Source of the DNA: Paenibacillus_E violae | GTDB taxonomy: Bacteria > Bacillota > Bacilli > Paenibacillales > NBRC-103111 | DNA length: 64,000 bases | Assembly (NCBI RefSeq): GCF_032461945.1 | Contig: NZ_JAWCUD010000007.1 | Location: 62,001-126,000, forward strand | Reading direction: 5' to 3' | Shown here: positions 52,978-61,485 of the stretch, one piece after another | How the letters are laid out: each line of letters opens with the position of its first letter | Numbering within the stretch: position 1 is the first letter of the stretch | Translations under genes and position numbers: made by a program | The notes under the pieces: model-generated | Databases searched by the model: none | What the model was told of the DNA's origin: nothing | Seen by the model: only the letters and a program-made list of their open reading frames with translations

Positions 52978-54318
52978 CTAATTCGTATGAGTTTCTTCCT
53001 TATTGGAAGCATCCTGCTGCTTCTGTATGTCCGTCATCAGCGTGACCGGATCCGTTCTGCCGCCGACTAATTCCTGCATACCGCGTTCCAGTTTCTCACG
53101 AACCTTGGTTTGAATGCGCGAATCAAAAGCAGGAAATGCCCCTTTGCTGGTTGCAAACACATCCAATATTTGTGTAATCAGCGGATTCACATTGCTCGTA
53201 TCCTGCAGCTTCATGGCAGGCGGCATGCCTTCCTCGACCAGCTGTCTTTTTTGCATCGGCTCATTGTACATCTGCCTGATGAATTCCTTAATGGCATCAA
53301 GCTGCGCCGGGGTCACTTTCTTCGAGAAGCCATAGGCGTTTGACCATCCGCCGTTAATGAAGCCGTCTCCAGGGCCGCCCATATCCGGAAAACTCATGAA
53401 CCCTACATCCTTCACAATGGCGGACTTCTCTGGATCAAGCAGCGGCGTATTGGCCCAACTGCCGTCAAACATGAACGCCGCTTCCCCGCTGCTGAATTTG
53501 TTTTGCTGCTCGGCATACGAAAGCGCTAAGCTGCCCTCTTGGAAGTACCCTTTTTTCACGAGGAGATCATATTTCTCAAAAGCATCCACGACATCGGGGT
53601 CTGTCCAGTGCTTGCTCCCATCCAGAAAACCTTCGACGGAATTGAGCCCGGCTGTGCGCACCCACATGGTGTTGCACATCATGTTGATGACCCAGGAGTC
53701 TTTGGCTGCCAGCGCGAATGGCGTTATCTTCTGAGCTTTCAGCTTGGCAGCAGCGTCAAGCAGCTCATTCCAGGTTTGAGGCGGTTTGATTTGATGCTCT
53801 GATAAAATCTTTTTATTATAATACAAGCCCTCGACATAACCGGCCATCGGGATGCCGTATATTTTACCGTCGACTGTAAACTCTTCAAAGCTGTAGAACT
53901 TGTCCGTTAACCCCAGTTCACTCAAGATGGGCGTCAGATCAAGCAGCCTATTCGCTTTCACATAATCTTTCGTATCCGTCCCGCCGAATAAGTCGAAGAT
54001 CTCCGGTGGATTCCCGGCAGCCATCTCAGCCCTCAGCTTTTCAAAGCGATTCACTTTGTCCTCTACGCCATCCAGTGTAATCGACAGGCCAGGCACCTTC
54101 GCCTCCGTGGACTTCACGACCTCTTGAAGCATCGCCAAACGCTTCTTCTGCGTATCTTTCACTTGCGTGTGACGAATGGTCAGCAGGACCGGTTCTCCTT
54201 TTGCCCCTGGGGAGGGCGCCTCGTTGTTTGGGCTGTTCAGGTTTAAGCTGCTGCAAGCGGACAGGATGAACGATACGACCACAACCCCTGTTACCGGTAA
54301 CAACGTTCTCATTTTCAT
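52978..54318 (-). CDS. Sugar ABC transporter substrate-binding lipoprotein
   Basis: The 446-residue protein has a signal peptide with lipobox LSAC (cysteine near residue 22) and a family 1 binding domain: FDLFGGTDTKDYVKAN, YGIPMAGYVEGLYYNKKILSEH, FMFDGSWANTPLL and FINGGWSNAYGFSKK. It opens the importer operon; a TATACT box precedes it with no good -35, consistent with activation by the AraC-type regulator upstream. Substrate is inferred to contain GlcNAc from the downstream NagZ-like and ROK genes. Confidence 0.92.
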   Translation of the reverse strand: MKMRTLLPVTGVVVVSFILSACSSLNLNSPNNEAPSPGAKGEPVLLTIRHTQVKDTQKKRLAMLQEVVKSTEAKVPGLSITLDGVEDKVNRFEKLRAEMAAGNPPEIFDLFGGTDTKDYVKANRLLDLTPILSELGLTDKFYSFEEFTVDGKIYGIPMAGYVEGLYYNKKILSEHQIKPPQTWNELLDAAAKLKAQKITPFALAAKDSWVINMMCNTMWVRTAGLNSVEGFLDGSKHWTDPDVVDAFEKYDLLVKKGYFQEGSLALSYAEQQNKFSSGEAAFMFDGSWANTPLLDPEKSAIVKDVGFMSFPDMGGPGDGFINGGWSNAYGFSKKVTPAQLDAIKEFIRQMYNEPMQKRQLVEEGMPPAMKLQDTSNVNPLITQILDVFATSKGAFPAFDSRIQTKVREKLERGMQELVGGRTDPVTLMTDIQKQQDASNKEETHTN

Positions 54319-54412
54319 TTTCCTTGATCTCCCTTAGGCTTGCATGTTAAGTATAAAATAATGGCTGCTCCTCCTAAAGACCGATAAATTCCTTATATAG
54401 GGGCAAAATTCT

Positions 54413-56038
54413 CTACTTCGGCTCCATGCGTTTCTCCCGATACTCCGAAGGAATTTCACCGGTAAACTTCTGAAATACTTTCGTAAAATAACGACGCTCC
54501 ATATAACCAACGGACCGCCCGATATCCGTAATACTTTTGTCGCTGTGCAGCAGCATTGATTTCGCCAGCTCCATCCGGTGCTTTGTTACATATTCAACAA
54601 ATGTTTCTCCGAAATGCTGCTTGAACAATAAGCTGAAATAACTCGAAGAGATGCCGAGAGAGCTTGCAATATCTTCAACTCCGAAATCATTCGAGTAATG
54701 GGTTCGAATGTACTCTTTCGCAGCCGTCATCAGAAGCTCGCTGTTTTTCTTCTTATTCGTCCCTTCCAGTCCGATGGAAGCGAGCTGCACCATCACTTGA
54801 AGCAGGTGCTGTATGCTCTCGCTTTTATCCAACTGGCGCCAAACCTGCTCTTCTTCCTGCGCATCAAGCGAGTTCATCTCGCGCAATTCGCGAAGCACAT
54901 GGAGGATCAGGAAATGCAGCATTTGATACGCTCTGGCAAAAGAACTGTTCGGCAGCCCCTCCAGCAAGAGTTTCAGCCGATTTAGAGCATCCTCCGTTTT
55001 AATTCGGTTCAACTGTTTGAGACCTGTTACGATCTCTTCAACCAAATACCATAAGGAGCTGTTTGCGTCCGCTTGCTCTTTGGACTCCTTATAAAGCAGC
55101 ACAGATTCCTGTTTATTCAGGTTTAACTGCATGAACCGCTGCAGCTTCCGGTACGTATCAGAGAGCAGTCGCAGACCTACAGCACTAGTATAAAAGCCTA
55201 CGCTAATGCCTAGTTTGACGGATTCGCGGACATCTTTTTGCAGTTTCATCGCCACTTCGTACAAATTAGACTGCATCCGGGTTTCGTCATCTTGGGCTTC
55301 GTTGTCCTCGACCCTGCAAGTGTCCCATTGAATAAGCAGGCACCATTCGCCTTCACGCATCTGCAGAACAGAAAATTCCGCTTTGAAATTGCCTAGTGAA
55401 TCTTGCATAACATTGCGGACAGCGAAATTCCACAGCTTTCGCTCTTGCTCTGACCAAGGGAGCGACTTTTGCGAATAATCGTCCACATCGATCATCATGA
55501 ACGAATATGTCATCGTTTCCAAATCCATATTATCGATCGGAAGCAGCGTGTGCGCTGAAACTTCTGTATAGTTCATGAGGACATCCTGGAGAATTTTCTC
55601 ATAGGCCAAATTTTTCATTTTGCCCCACTTTTGCTGCTCCTGCTGCTTGATGGCCTTGTTTTCCCTGATTTCATTAGCTAGCTTACGAATACAGTTTTCC
55701 AACTCTTCATAGTTAATCGGCTTTAATATGTAATCACTAACGCCAACCCGCATGAGGGAGCGCGCATACTCGAAATCCTGATAGCCTGTTACCATCAACA
55801 CTTTGCAAGCTTCGTTGATTTCACGGAGCTTTTGGACAAAAGTAATCCCATCCATCAACGGCATCCGAATATCACTCATCACCAAATCCGGTCCATGCAG
55901 GCTGGATAGTTCTAAGGCCTCTACCCCGTTCTTGGCCGTTCCTACAATATCAATTTCCAGCTCTGCCCACGGAATGACCGCCTGCAAATTACGTAAAATG
56001 TTAGGCTCATCATCCGCCAAAATCGCTTTTAGTCTCAC
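54413..56038 (-). CDS. AraC-type response regulator (YesN family)
   Basis: The 541-residue protein has an N-terminal receiver (LKAILADDEPNILRNL, phosphoryl Asp in VMSDIRMPLMDG near 55, Lys in YILKPINYEE), a middle region of about 300 residues, and a C-terminal AraC domain (IASSLGISSSYFSLLFKQHFGE and IGRSVGYMERRYFTKVFQK). GTG at 56038 overlaps the kinase stop by 4 bp and has AAGGGGG upstream. Confidence 0.92.
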   Translation of the reverse strand: MRLKAILADDEPNILRNLQAVIPWAELEIDIVGTAKNGVEALELSSLHGPDLVMSDIRMPLMDGITFVQKLREINEACKVLMVTGYQDFEYARSLMRVGVSDYILKPINYEELENCIRKLANEIRENKAIKQQEQQKWGKMKNLAYEKILQDVLMNYTEVSAHTLLPIDNMDLETMTYSFMMIDVDDYSQKSLPWSEQERKLWNFAVRNVMQDSLGNFKAEFSVLQMREGEWCLLIQWDTCRVEDNEAQDDETRMQSNLYEVAMKLQKDVRESVKLGISVGFYTSAVGLRLLSDTYRKLQRFMQLNLNKQESVLLYKESKEQADANSSLWYLVEEIVTGLKQLNRIKTEDALNRLKLLLEGLPNSSFARAYQMLHFLILHVLRELREMNSLDAQEEEQVWRQLDKSESIQHLLQVMVQLASIGLEGTNKKKNSELLMTAAKEYIRTHYSNDFGVEDIASSLGISSSYFSLLFKQHFGETFVEYVTKHRMELAKSMLLHSDKSITDIGRSVGYMERRYFTKVFQKFTGEIPSEYREKRMEPK

Positions 56039-57855
56039 AGGCTCGCCCCCTTTGTTTTGGGAATGACAATCTTCATCGTCGTCCCGTGCCCTTCCATGCT
56101 GCAAATAAATATGCCGTAATGCTGGCCGTACTGGATGCGTATGCGGTCAGCTACATTGCTGACGCCAAGACCTCTTCGCTCTTCATTAACATTCGCATCT
56201 AAAATTTCGTGAAAAGGCGTTTCCAGTTCTGTTTTATAATGAAATTTCGCTAACTTCTCATGGGAGATGCCGATCCCGTTATCCGAGACATACAGCCCGA
56301 TCCGCTCCCCCTCATCGAGGACTTTGATCGAGATTACCCCCATATAATCAATAGGTTCAAAACCATGCTGCAGCGCGTTTTCTACCAGCGGTTGGAGCGT
56401 AAGCTTCAGAATGCTGTAATCCAATATCTCCGGGTCCGATTCAATTTCATAGTGGAATTGGTCTTCAAAGCGGAATTCCTGAATTTCGAGGTAACTTTTG
56501 AGATGATCAAGCTCTTGTTTAAGCGAAATCTCTTCCCTGTTCTCCATACCGATCCGCAGCAAATTGCCAAGTCGGTACACCATTTGACTGACTTTCTTCC
56601 CTTGGTTTTGGATCGCAAGCACATTGATGGATTCCAGCGTATTAAAAAGAAAATGCGGCTTGATTTGCGCCTGCAGCAGCATGAGTTCAGCTTTGTTTTT
56701 GCGATCCTGCTGACGTTTGACTTCTTCCAGAAGGTCCTCGACCCTCTCTACGAGACTATTAAACCCCCTGGCCAGCGCTGTAGTTTCATCCTTGCCGCTT
56801 TCCTCCATACGCGTCGTCAGGTCTCCGCGCTCTACTTTTTTCATGGAGTAGAGCATGCGCAGAATTAACTGAACAATACGGCGAACGAACACTAAATTAT
56901 AGACCAGGGCAAAAAATAAACATACAAATGTAATCCCGGCGACCAGCTTCATAATCGTTTCGATTTCTCCCGCCACGTACTTCCAAGACGTTATCGACAC
57001 GACGCTCCAATCCTGCACGCCCATTTGATTAAGATTTAAATGATAGAGAGAAACGAGACTTCTTTCATTTTGAAAATTAGCTTGAAAACTCCGGTTGCTT
57101 TGCTGCAGATCCAGCTTGCCTTGCAGCAGCTGAAGCACATTGGCGCCTTCCAAATGCTGCTTATTGTCATAGAAAATAAGTCCGCTTTTATTCACGAGCA
57201 AATAACGCTTGGAGCTGTCTTCGTTCGTATTAAAAGATTTAAAAATTTGATCCAGCTCATTAAATTTAAATTTCAACAGCATGTAGCCGAGATTGTCCAT
57301 TGTCCAGAAATCTTTAACCATCCTCGCTTGATAAAACTCCCCGCGGCTGGCGCCCAACTCCTTATACTCAGAGGGGCCAATCCACATGGGACTTCCATTC
57401 AGTTCCTTTATTTGTTCAAAAGCCGTGCTGCTCGACAACGTTTTCCATGGTAGCGCACTCCCGCTCGTTCTCCCCGCGCTGAAGGACTTGCCGGCATTGT
57501 TGTAAATGACGACTGACTGAATCGGCGAATACGTTAATATCGAGCCGCGCAGCAGCGTATCAAACGTATTCAAATCATACGAAGACGGAGCTTCTTCATT
57601 CGGCCTGACCTCATCTATAGTCCGATAAATGCCCTGAATGCTGTCTTTGACCATCCAGAAGTCTGAGAAATAATTCGCTTCCTTGAACATGTAATAAATG
57701 TTCCGGGAAATCGCTTGCAGCGTAACCTCGGTCAAGTCACCGTATTTCTTCTCAATTAATTGTTGGGATACGGTATAGACGGCCGTACCCAGTACGAACA
57801 AAGGGATAATAATAAAAAATAAAAAACCGATAAACACCTTTTTGTTCAAATTCAT
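56035..57855 (-). CDS. Sensor histidine kinase (YesM type)
   Basis: The 606-residue protein has helices near 8-29 and 290-315, an extracellular sensor between them, HAMP, the phosphorylation box QIKPHFLFNTLESINVLA and ATPase motifs PLVENALQHGF and DNGIGI. It is translationally coupled to the response regulator and heads the module controlling the GlcNAc-type importer. Confidence 0.93.
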   Translation of the reverse strand: MNLNKKVFIGFLFFIIIPLFVLGTAVYTVSQQLIEKKYGDLTEVTLQAISRNIYYMFKEANYFSDFWMVKDSIQGIYRTIDEVRPNEEAPSSYDLNTFDTLLRGSILTYSPIQSVVIYNNAGKSFSAGRTSGSALPWKTLSSSTAFEQIKELNGSPMWIGPSEYKELGASRGEFYQARMVKDFWTMDNLGYMLLKFKFNELDQIFKSFNTNEDSSKRYLLVNKSGLIFYDNKQHLEGANVLQLLQGKLDLQQSNRSFQANFQNERSLVSLYHLNLNQMGVQDWSVVSITSWKYVAGEIETIMKLVAGITFVCLFFALVYNLVFVRRIVQLILRMLYSMKKVERGDLTTRMEESGKDETTALARGFNSLVERVEDLLEEVKRQQDRKNKAELMLLQAQIKPHFLFNTLESINVLAIQNQGKKVSQMVYRLGNLLRIGMENREEISLKQELDHLKSYLEIQEFRFEDQFHYEIESDPEILDYSILKLTLQPLVENALQHGFEPIDYMGVISIKVLDEGERIGLYVSDNGIGISHEKLAKFHYKTELETPFHEILDANVNEERRGLGVSNVADRIRIQYGQHYGIFICSMEGHGTTMKIVIPKTKGASL

Positions 57856-57887
57856 CGACGTTTGGCAGACCCCTTCTAACCCGAATC

Positions 57888-57913
57888 AGGCACCATCCTT
57901 TGTACTGGTGCCT
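57888..57913. other. Hairpin in the leader of the kinase gene
   Basis: AGGCACCA/TGGTGCCT form a perfect eight-pair stem 33 bp before the kinase start and downstream of a TATAAT box on the minus strand. Rightward it is followed by TTTT, so it could stop antisense transcription; leftward no T run follows. Confidence 0.5.
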
Positions 57914-57995
57914 TTTACCTGCTTTTTTTATATTATAATTGACCTGTCTTTGCGTCACCTAGGGATAGGTTCGGATGAAGGAGGGATAAAATCCT

Positions 57996-58439
57996 CTAGT
58001 CCATGTCGGATCGAATTTCGGGTTCCACCGTAACTTCCACATTGCCTTTTAGCGCTTTACTAATCATACATGCCTGCTCAGCCCTGTAGGCTGCTCTGTT
58101 TATTTTATCCAACTGATCCGGAAGAGTATGAGCGGGTACTGAAATGTACGGGCGGTGGATGATCCGATTCACCTTCATGGCCGGCGTATTCTCAACATAA
58201 ATCTCCGATTTCAGCTCAAGGGAGGTAATGCCCTGCCGCTTTACCAGCATGCCGAGCGTTATGAGATAACAGGTTGCGGCTGCTCCCAGCAGGAGCTCTT
58301 CCGGATTCGTGCCGATCCCGGGTCCATCTAACTGGCTTGGCACTGAAATCGATGCGTCCAGATTCCCCGCTTGAATGCGGCCTGTGCCATCCAAACCGCC
58401 GGTCCACTCTGCTTTCAAATCAAATTGATGCTCACTCAT
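57996..58439 (-). CDS. OsmC family protein
   Basis: The 147-residue protein carries the two redox cysteines of OsmC/Ohr peroxidases in AAATCYLIT near 55 and EQACMISKAL near 122, with the Arg/Glu elements of the family. It reduces organic hydroperoxides in characterised members. AAGGAG is 8 bases before the ATG. It lies 5 bp after the SMR gene, forming a two-gene unit. Confidence 0.9.
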   Translation of the reverse strand: MSEHQFDLKAEWTGGLDGTGRIQAGNLDASISVPSQLDGPGIGTNPEELLLGAAATCYLITLGMLVKRQGITSLELKSEIYVENTPAMKVNRIIHRPYISVPAHTLPDQLDKINRAAYRAEQACMISKALKGNVEVTVEPEIRSDMD

Positions 58440-58444
58440 CCGTA

Positions 58445-58861
58445 TCACTCCTTATTTAATGTAGCTGCGGATTGCTCTTGTTGCTTGCTGGACTGCGCTT
58501 TCCCTTTTGCTTGCGATTGCGTCTGGGCTTCGTCTCCACCGCTTATATGCAGCCCGATGACGCCCAAAATGATGAGAACAATGGATATCACCTTCAACGT
58601 GGAAACGGACTCGCTGAACCACCAGATGCCGATGATCGTAATTAACGCCGTCCCGACCCCGGACCAAATGGCATAGGCCAAAGAAACCTCAAGCTGCTTC
58701 AAAGCCAGTGTAAACAACGTGAAACATATGATGTAGCAAATCCCCATCACAACTGCCGGACCCACCCTCGTGAAACCTGATGACATCTTCATTGCCGTCG
58801 TGCCAATCGTTTCAAATAGGATAGCCAGCAGCAGAAATGTCCAATTCATATTCCAAACCAT
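58445..58861 (-). CDS. Small multidrug resistance (SMR) family transporter
   Basis: The 138-residue protein has four helices, the essential Glu in LLAILFETIGTTAMK and Trp in YAIWSGVGTALI, as in EmrE/SugE. About 30 extra residues at the C-terminus, rich in Gln, Ser and Lys, extend beyond the usual 105-110. ATG 58861 is 9 bases from AGAGG. Confidence 0.92.
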   Translation of the reverse strand: MVWNMNWTFLLLAILFETIGTTAMKMSSGFTRVGPAVVMGICYIICFTLFTLALKQLEVSLAYAIWSGVGTALITIIGIWWFSESVSTLKVISIVLIILGVIGLHISGGDEAQTQSQAKGKAQSSKQQEQSAATLNKE

Positions 58862-58967
58862 TTCATCCATCCTCTACTGATCTTATTGCTCTCATTGTAA
58901 AGGAATGGAAGGCGTTTCACCAGTTCGATCGGCGTGAAGTTGTTAGGGAATAACCGAAGGAACCCGT

Positions 58968-58994
58968 AAAAAAATAGCTGCACGCGGCAGCCAT
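58968..58994 (-). terminator. Terminator of the isomerase/epimerase gene
   Basis: ATGGCTGC/GCAGCTAT eight-pair stem followed leftward by seven T. Confidence 0.85.
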
Positions 58995-59020
58995 AGCAAT
59001 TTTACAAATTCAATTAAATG

Positions 59021-59815
59021 TTAAGCAAACTTGTTACGAAGCCTATCGGCCATCCTAAGGCATACCTCCCATAAGTCAGACACAGGCTCGTTCGAAAATG
59101 GCATGGTATGCATGTAACCCGGAGGCCCGAATTCCGGTGTAATCGTTGTTGATGCGAAACCTTTGCTTATTCGAGCGTTCCATATATGTTCCCACCACAG
59201 CTCATGTGCCTCTAGTTCCCGTTTATATTCAGGTGCATCCGGATGGGGAACTTGCGGCCCTTGTGCGTAGCCTACCCTTGCATGGATATGAATGGTCCGC
59301 TCAAAGGCGATCTGCAAATTCTCCTGTTGATCCTCTAACAGTGATTCACAAACGCAGCACCAGTGGCTGAAATCCGCTGTGATCTTCAAATCAGGAATGG
59401 CTTGTAGCAGCCTGGCCGTTGTCCACGGGGTAAACATGGCGCGATGCCGGTGTGTTTCATGGCCGACTGGAATGCCATAATGCTTCTCTGCTTCGACGGC
59501 ATACTCAAAAAATTGCAATTGTCGCTCCTCACTCATGCAATCCCGGGCACTATGAGAGATAACCAATGTCGGGTCTAGTGACACCGCAGTTTCGAGATTT
59601 GCCTTGAACGTTTCCTCATGATTCCCCGATGTACTAATAAGTGCAATATAGTCCAGGTTATACTCCTGCAATAGTTGTCCAAATTCTGTGCGATGTTCCT
59701 TCATCGGAACTCCTGCTTCCACACCTGAATATCCCGCAGCCGCTATTTTGCCAAACGCTTCTCTATAGGTATAAGCTTCCATTCCCCACAACGATTTAAA
59801 CAACTTCATTTGCAT
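59021..59815 (-). CDS. Sugar phosphate isomerase/epimerase family protein (TIM barrel)
   Basis: The 264-residue protein shows xylose-isomerase-like barrel motifs: YSGVEAGVPM near 30, VGHETHRHRAMFTPW with metal-type Glu and His, LKITADFSHWCCVCESL with Asp and His, IHIHARVGY and ITPEFGPPGYM. These supply a divalent metal site. The family includes inosose dehydratases and sugar epimerases; the substrate is not clear. ATG 59815 is 7 bases from GGAGG. It is monocistronic. Confidence 0.85.
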   Translation of the reverse strand: MQMKLFKSLWGMEAYTYREAFGKIAAAGYSGVEAGVPMKEHRTEFGQLLQEYNLDYIALISTSGNHEETFKANLETAVSLDPTLVISHSARDCMSEERQLQFFEYAVEAEKHYGIPVGHETHRHRAMFTPWTTARLLQAIPDLKITADFSHWCCVCESLLEDQQENLQIAFERTIHIHARVGYAQGPQVPHPDAPEYKRELEAHELWWEHIWNARISKGFASTTITPEFGPPGYMHTMPFSNEPVSDLWEVCLRMADRLRNKFA

Positions 59816-59945
59816 GGCCATTCCTCCATCATTCATTTACTCAAAGTTTAACTGAATAGGAAGAGTTGAATCCATGGATGCCTGTATGCTTTCATGTATA
59901 ATCGTTCGTTCGTCGTGCGTTAAAAAACGAATTGCGCTGCTCATG

Positions 59946-59983
59946 AAAAAACCGCCCCCGCCCTGTGATCAGGGCAAGAACGG
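59946..59983 (-). terminator. Strong terminator of an orphan leftward unit
   Basis: CCGTTCTTGCCCTG pairs over 14 positions (four G-U) with CAGGGCGGGGGCGG around loop ATCA, followed leftward by six T. Confidence 0.8.
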
Positions 59984-60181
59984 TCTTATTAGCGCAATGA
60001 ATGAAGGCTGCTCACTACGTGTGATAGGCTCTTCTATAGAATTGCGAATATTGATCTCTATGAAAATGCAAATTTCATGTGTTGGAATCAAAACAATGAA
60101 AGCCCTACCTCTCTTCCATCCTTGCGGCTCCAATGACCGCGCCAGTGCGAATTGCTTTACAAACACCTGCTGCCGAAACAC
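59969..60181 (-). CDS. Doubtful 70-residue open frame in the orphan unit
   Basis: A GTG-started frame lies between the orphan promoter and its terminator, with only GAGG 10 bases upstream. The product (FRQQVFVKQFALARSL at the start, hydrophobic middle, IALIRPFLP at the end) matches nothing I recognise, and the stop falls inside the terminator stem. It may be a small protein, a remnant, or just part of a non-coding RNA. Confidence 0.25.
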   Translation of the reverse strand: MFRQQVFVKQFALARSLEPQGWKRGRAFIVLIPTHEICIFIEINIRNSIEEPITRSEQPSFIALIRPFLP

Positions 60182-60345
60182 GATGACACTGCCTCGGGTT
60201 TACCATAAATGAGCTGAATTTACTGCGTCATTGGGAGAAAAACAAACAAGGAGAGGGGGTTACTTTCTACTCGCTAATCGTCCGTATGGGGGTAAATGAG
60301 GTTTGGTCTAAAGTGTTTATATGGTTCACTTCAATCAATCTATCT

Positions 60346-60374
60346 AATATACACGAAAGTTATGAAAGTGTCAA
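60346..60374 (-). promoter_or_regulatory. Orphan sigma-A promoter
   Basis: On the minus strand TTGACA (60374-60369) and TATATT (60351-60346) are 17 bp apart. Transcription would begin near 60339 and run about 390 bases to the terminator at 59946 with no convincing gene. Confidence 0.7.
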
Positions 60375-60523
60375 CAGTCTTACTCGCAGTAAACTAGTTA
60401 TGCTATGATGGAAAGTAATTTCACTCGGCTGTGAAGCACACGCCGCTTTTCTAGATCCAGCATGGACTGCTGAATCCAGGGAGGTGGCTTATTTTATTCA
60501 TATATGGATTGGAGGGTATCAAC

Positions 60524-61213
60524 GTGGATAAGCAATTTCGCATTGCATTAGAGAATTTCCTTACAAAGCATCTTGCTAGTAGGAAAGGAGAACGATATCG
60601 CAGACTCAAGGAGGGCCATGGCCATGCTGAACAGTTATTTTTGCGGCAGGTTTGGTGGCCTGCCTTCTGCGGCTTCACGGATCTGCACCCTGAGTATGAG
60701 GTGAAAGACTTTCGGGACGGGACTCGTTTTCTCGACTTTGCTTTTATGCGGCACTCCCTGAAGCTAGCCATCGAAATTGATGGCTACGGACCTCACGCCT
60801 CGCAGATCAGCCGCAGCCAATTCGCCGACCAGTGGATCCGCCAAAACCATCTCATCATCGACGGCTGGAAAATCCTCCGCTTTTCCTATGATGATGTCAA
60901 AGACCGCCCCCGCATGTGTGAACAAATCCTGCAGCAATTCATGGGACGCTTTCTGGGCCGCGAAGCTTCCACGGATGTGAAGTTGAGTTACGTGGAGAAG
61001 GAGGTCATTCGTTTTGCACTCAACATTGGCAGAGCTATAAAGCCAAACGATGTATCGGCTTTACTGGACGTTGGTTCACGTAAGTCCTACCAAGTTCTAA
61101 AAGCAATGACCGATAAATTATTGCTCAAGCCTGCTGGCGGCGGTAGAAAGTGTATTCGCGCTTACAATTTGCATGAACAAGCGTACGCAATATGGGAGAA
61201 AAACAATCACTAA
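60524..61213 (+). CDS. DUF559-type endonuclease-domain protein with C-terminal winged helix
   Basis: The 229-residue protein has the very-short-patch-repair-like nuclease pattern: Asp in FLDFAF, Glu in LAIEIDGYGPH and the following QNHLIIDGWKILRFSYDDV, the DUF559 arrangement of the PD-(D/E)xK fold. Residues about 155-225 (EKEVIRFALNIGRAIKPNDV, GSRKSYQVLKAMTDKLLLKP) look like a winged helix. GTG 60524 has GGAGGG 7 bases upstream. It stands alone. A DNA repair or host-defence role is possible but not shown. Confidence 0.78.
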   Translation: MDKQFRIALENFLTKHLASRKGERYRRLKEGHGHAEQLFLRQVWWPAFCGFTDLHPEYEVKDFRDGTRFLDFAFMRHSLKLAIEIDGYGPHASQISRSQFADQWIRQNHLIIDGWKILRFSYDDVKDRPRMCEQILQQFMGRFLGREASTDVKLSYVEKEVIRFALNIGRAIKPNDVSALLDVGSRKSYQVLKAMTDKLLLKPAGGGRKCIRAYNLHEQAYAIWEKNNH

Positions 61214-61232
61214 ACCATAGTAAATGCGACCT

Positions 61233-61430
61233 CTGCTGAAACGGCCTTTTCGGACGGCTCGCGCTCCAACTCTTCCGCTCCACCTTCGGAGACGGCCTTT
61301 TCGGCTCTCTCAGGCGCTGTGAGCTCACGGCCGACTGACTTGCACTGCTGAAACGGCCTTTTACGACGGCTCGCGCTCCAACTCTTCCACTCCGCCTTCG
61401 GAGACGGCCTTTTCGGCTCTCTCGGGCACA
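61233..61430. repeat. Direct duplication of an 85-bp block with 112-bp period
   Basis: The block starting CTGCTGAAACGGCCTTTT at 61233 recurs at 61345 with few changes. Each copy contains internal ACGGCCTTTTCGG motifs that read like repeated terminator-stem halves. Minus-strand frames across it encode only low-complexity Arg/Pro/Lys peptides and are not credible genes. Confidence 0.85.
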
Positions 61431-61451
61431 GTTGGCTGCCTCCCCAAACAA

Positions 61452-61479
61452 CAAAAAACCGCGAGCCTAAGCCCGCGGT
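61452..61479 (-). terminator. Terminator of the chemoreceptor gene
   Basis: ACCGCG..GC/GC..CGCGGT stem followed leftward by TTTTTTG, 7 bp after the stop. Confidence 0.85.
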
Positions 61480-61485
61480 CCACAA

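Noticed and set aside
59946..60340. Considered tmRNA, RNase P RNA and 6S RNA for the orphan unit.
   Set aside because: The expected 5' and core sequences of tmRNA and RNase P RNA are absent and no long 6S-like bubble is visible; the identity stays open.
61125..61485. Overlapping minus-strand frames rich in Arg, Pro and Lys.
   Set aside because: They arise from the 112-bp duplication and overlap the nuclease gene end; composition is low-complexity and there is no ribosome site.
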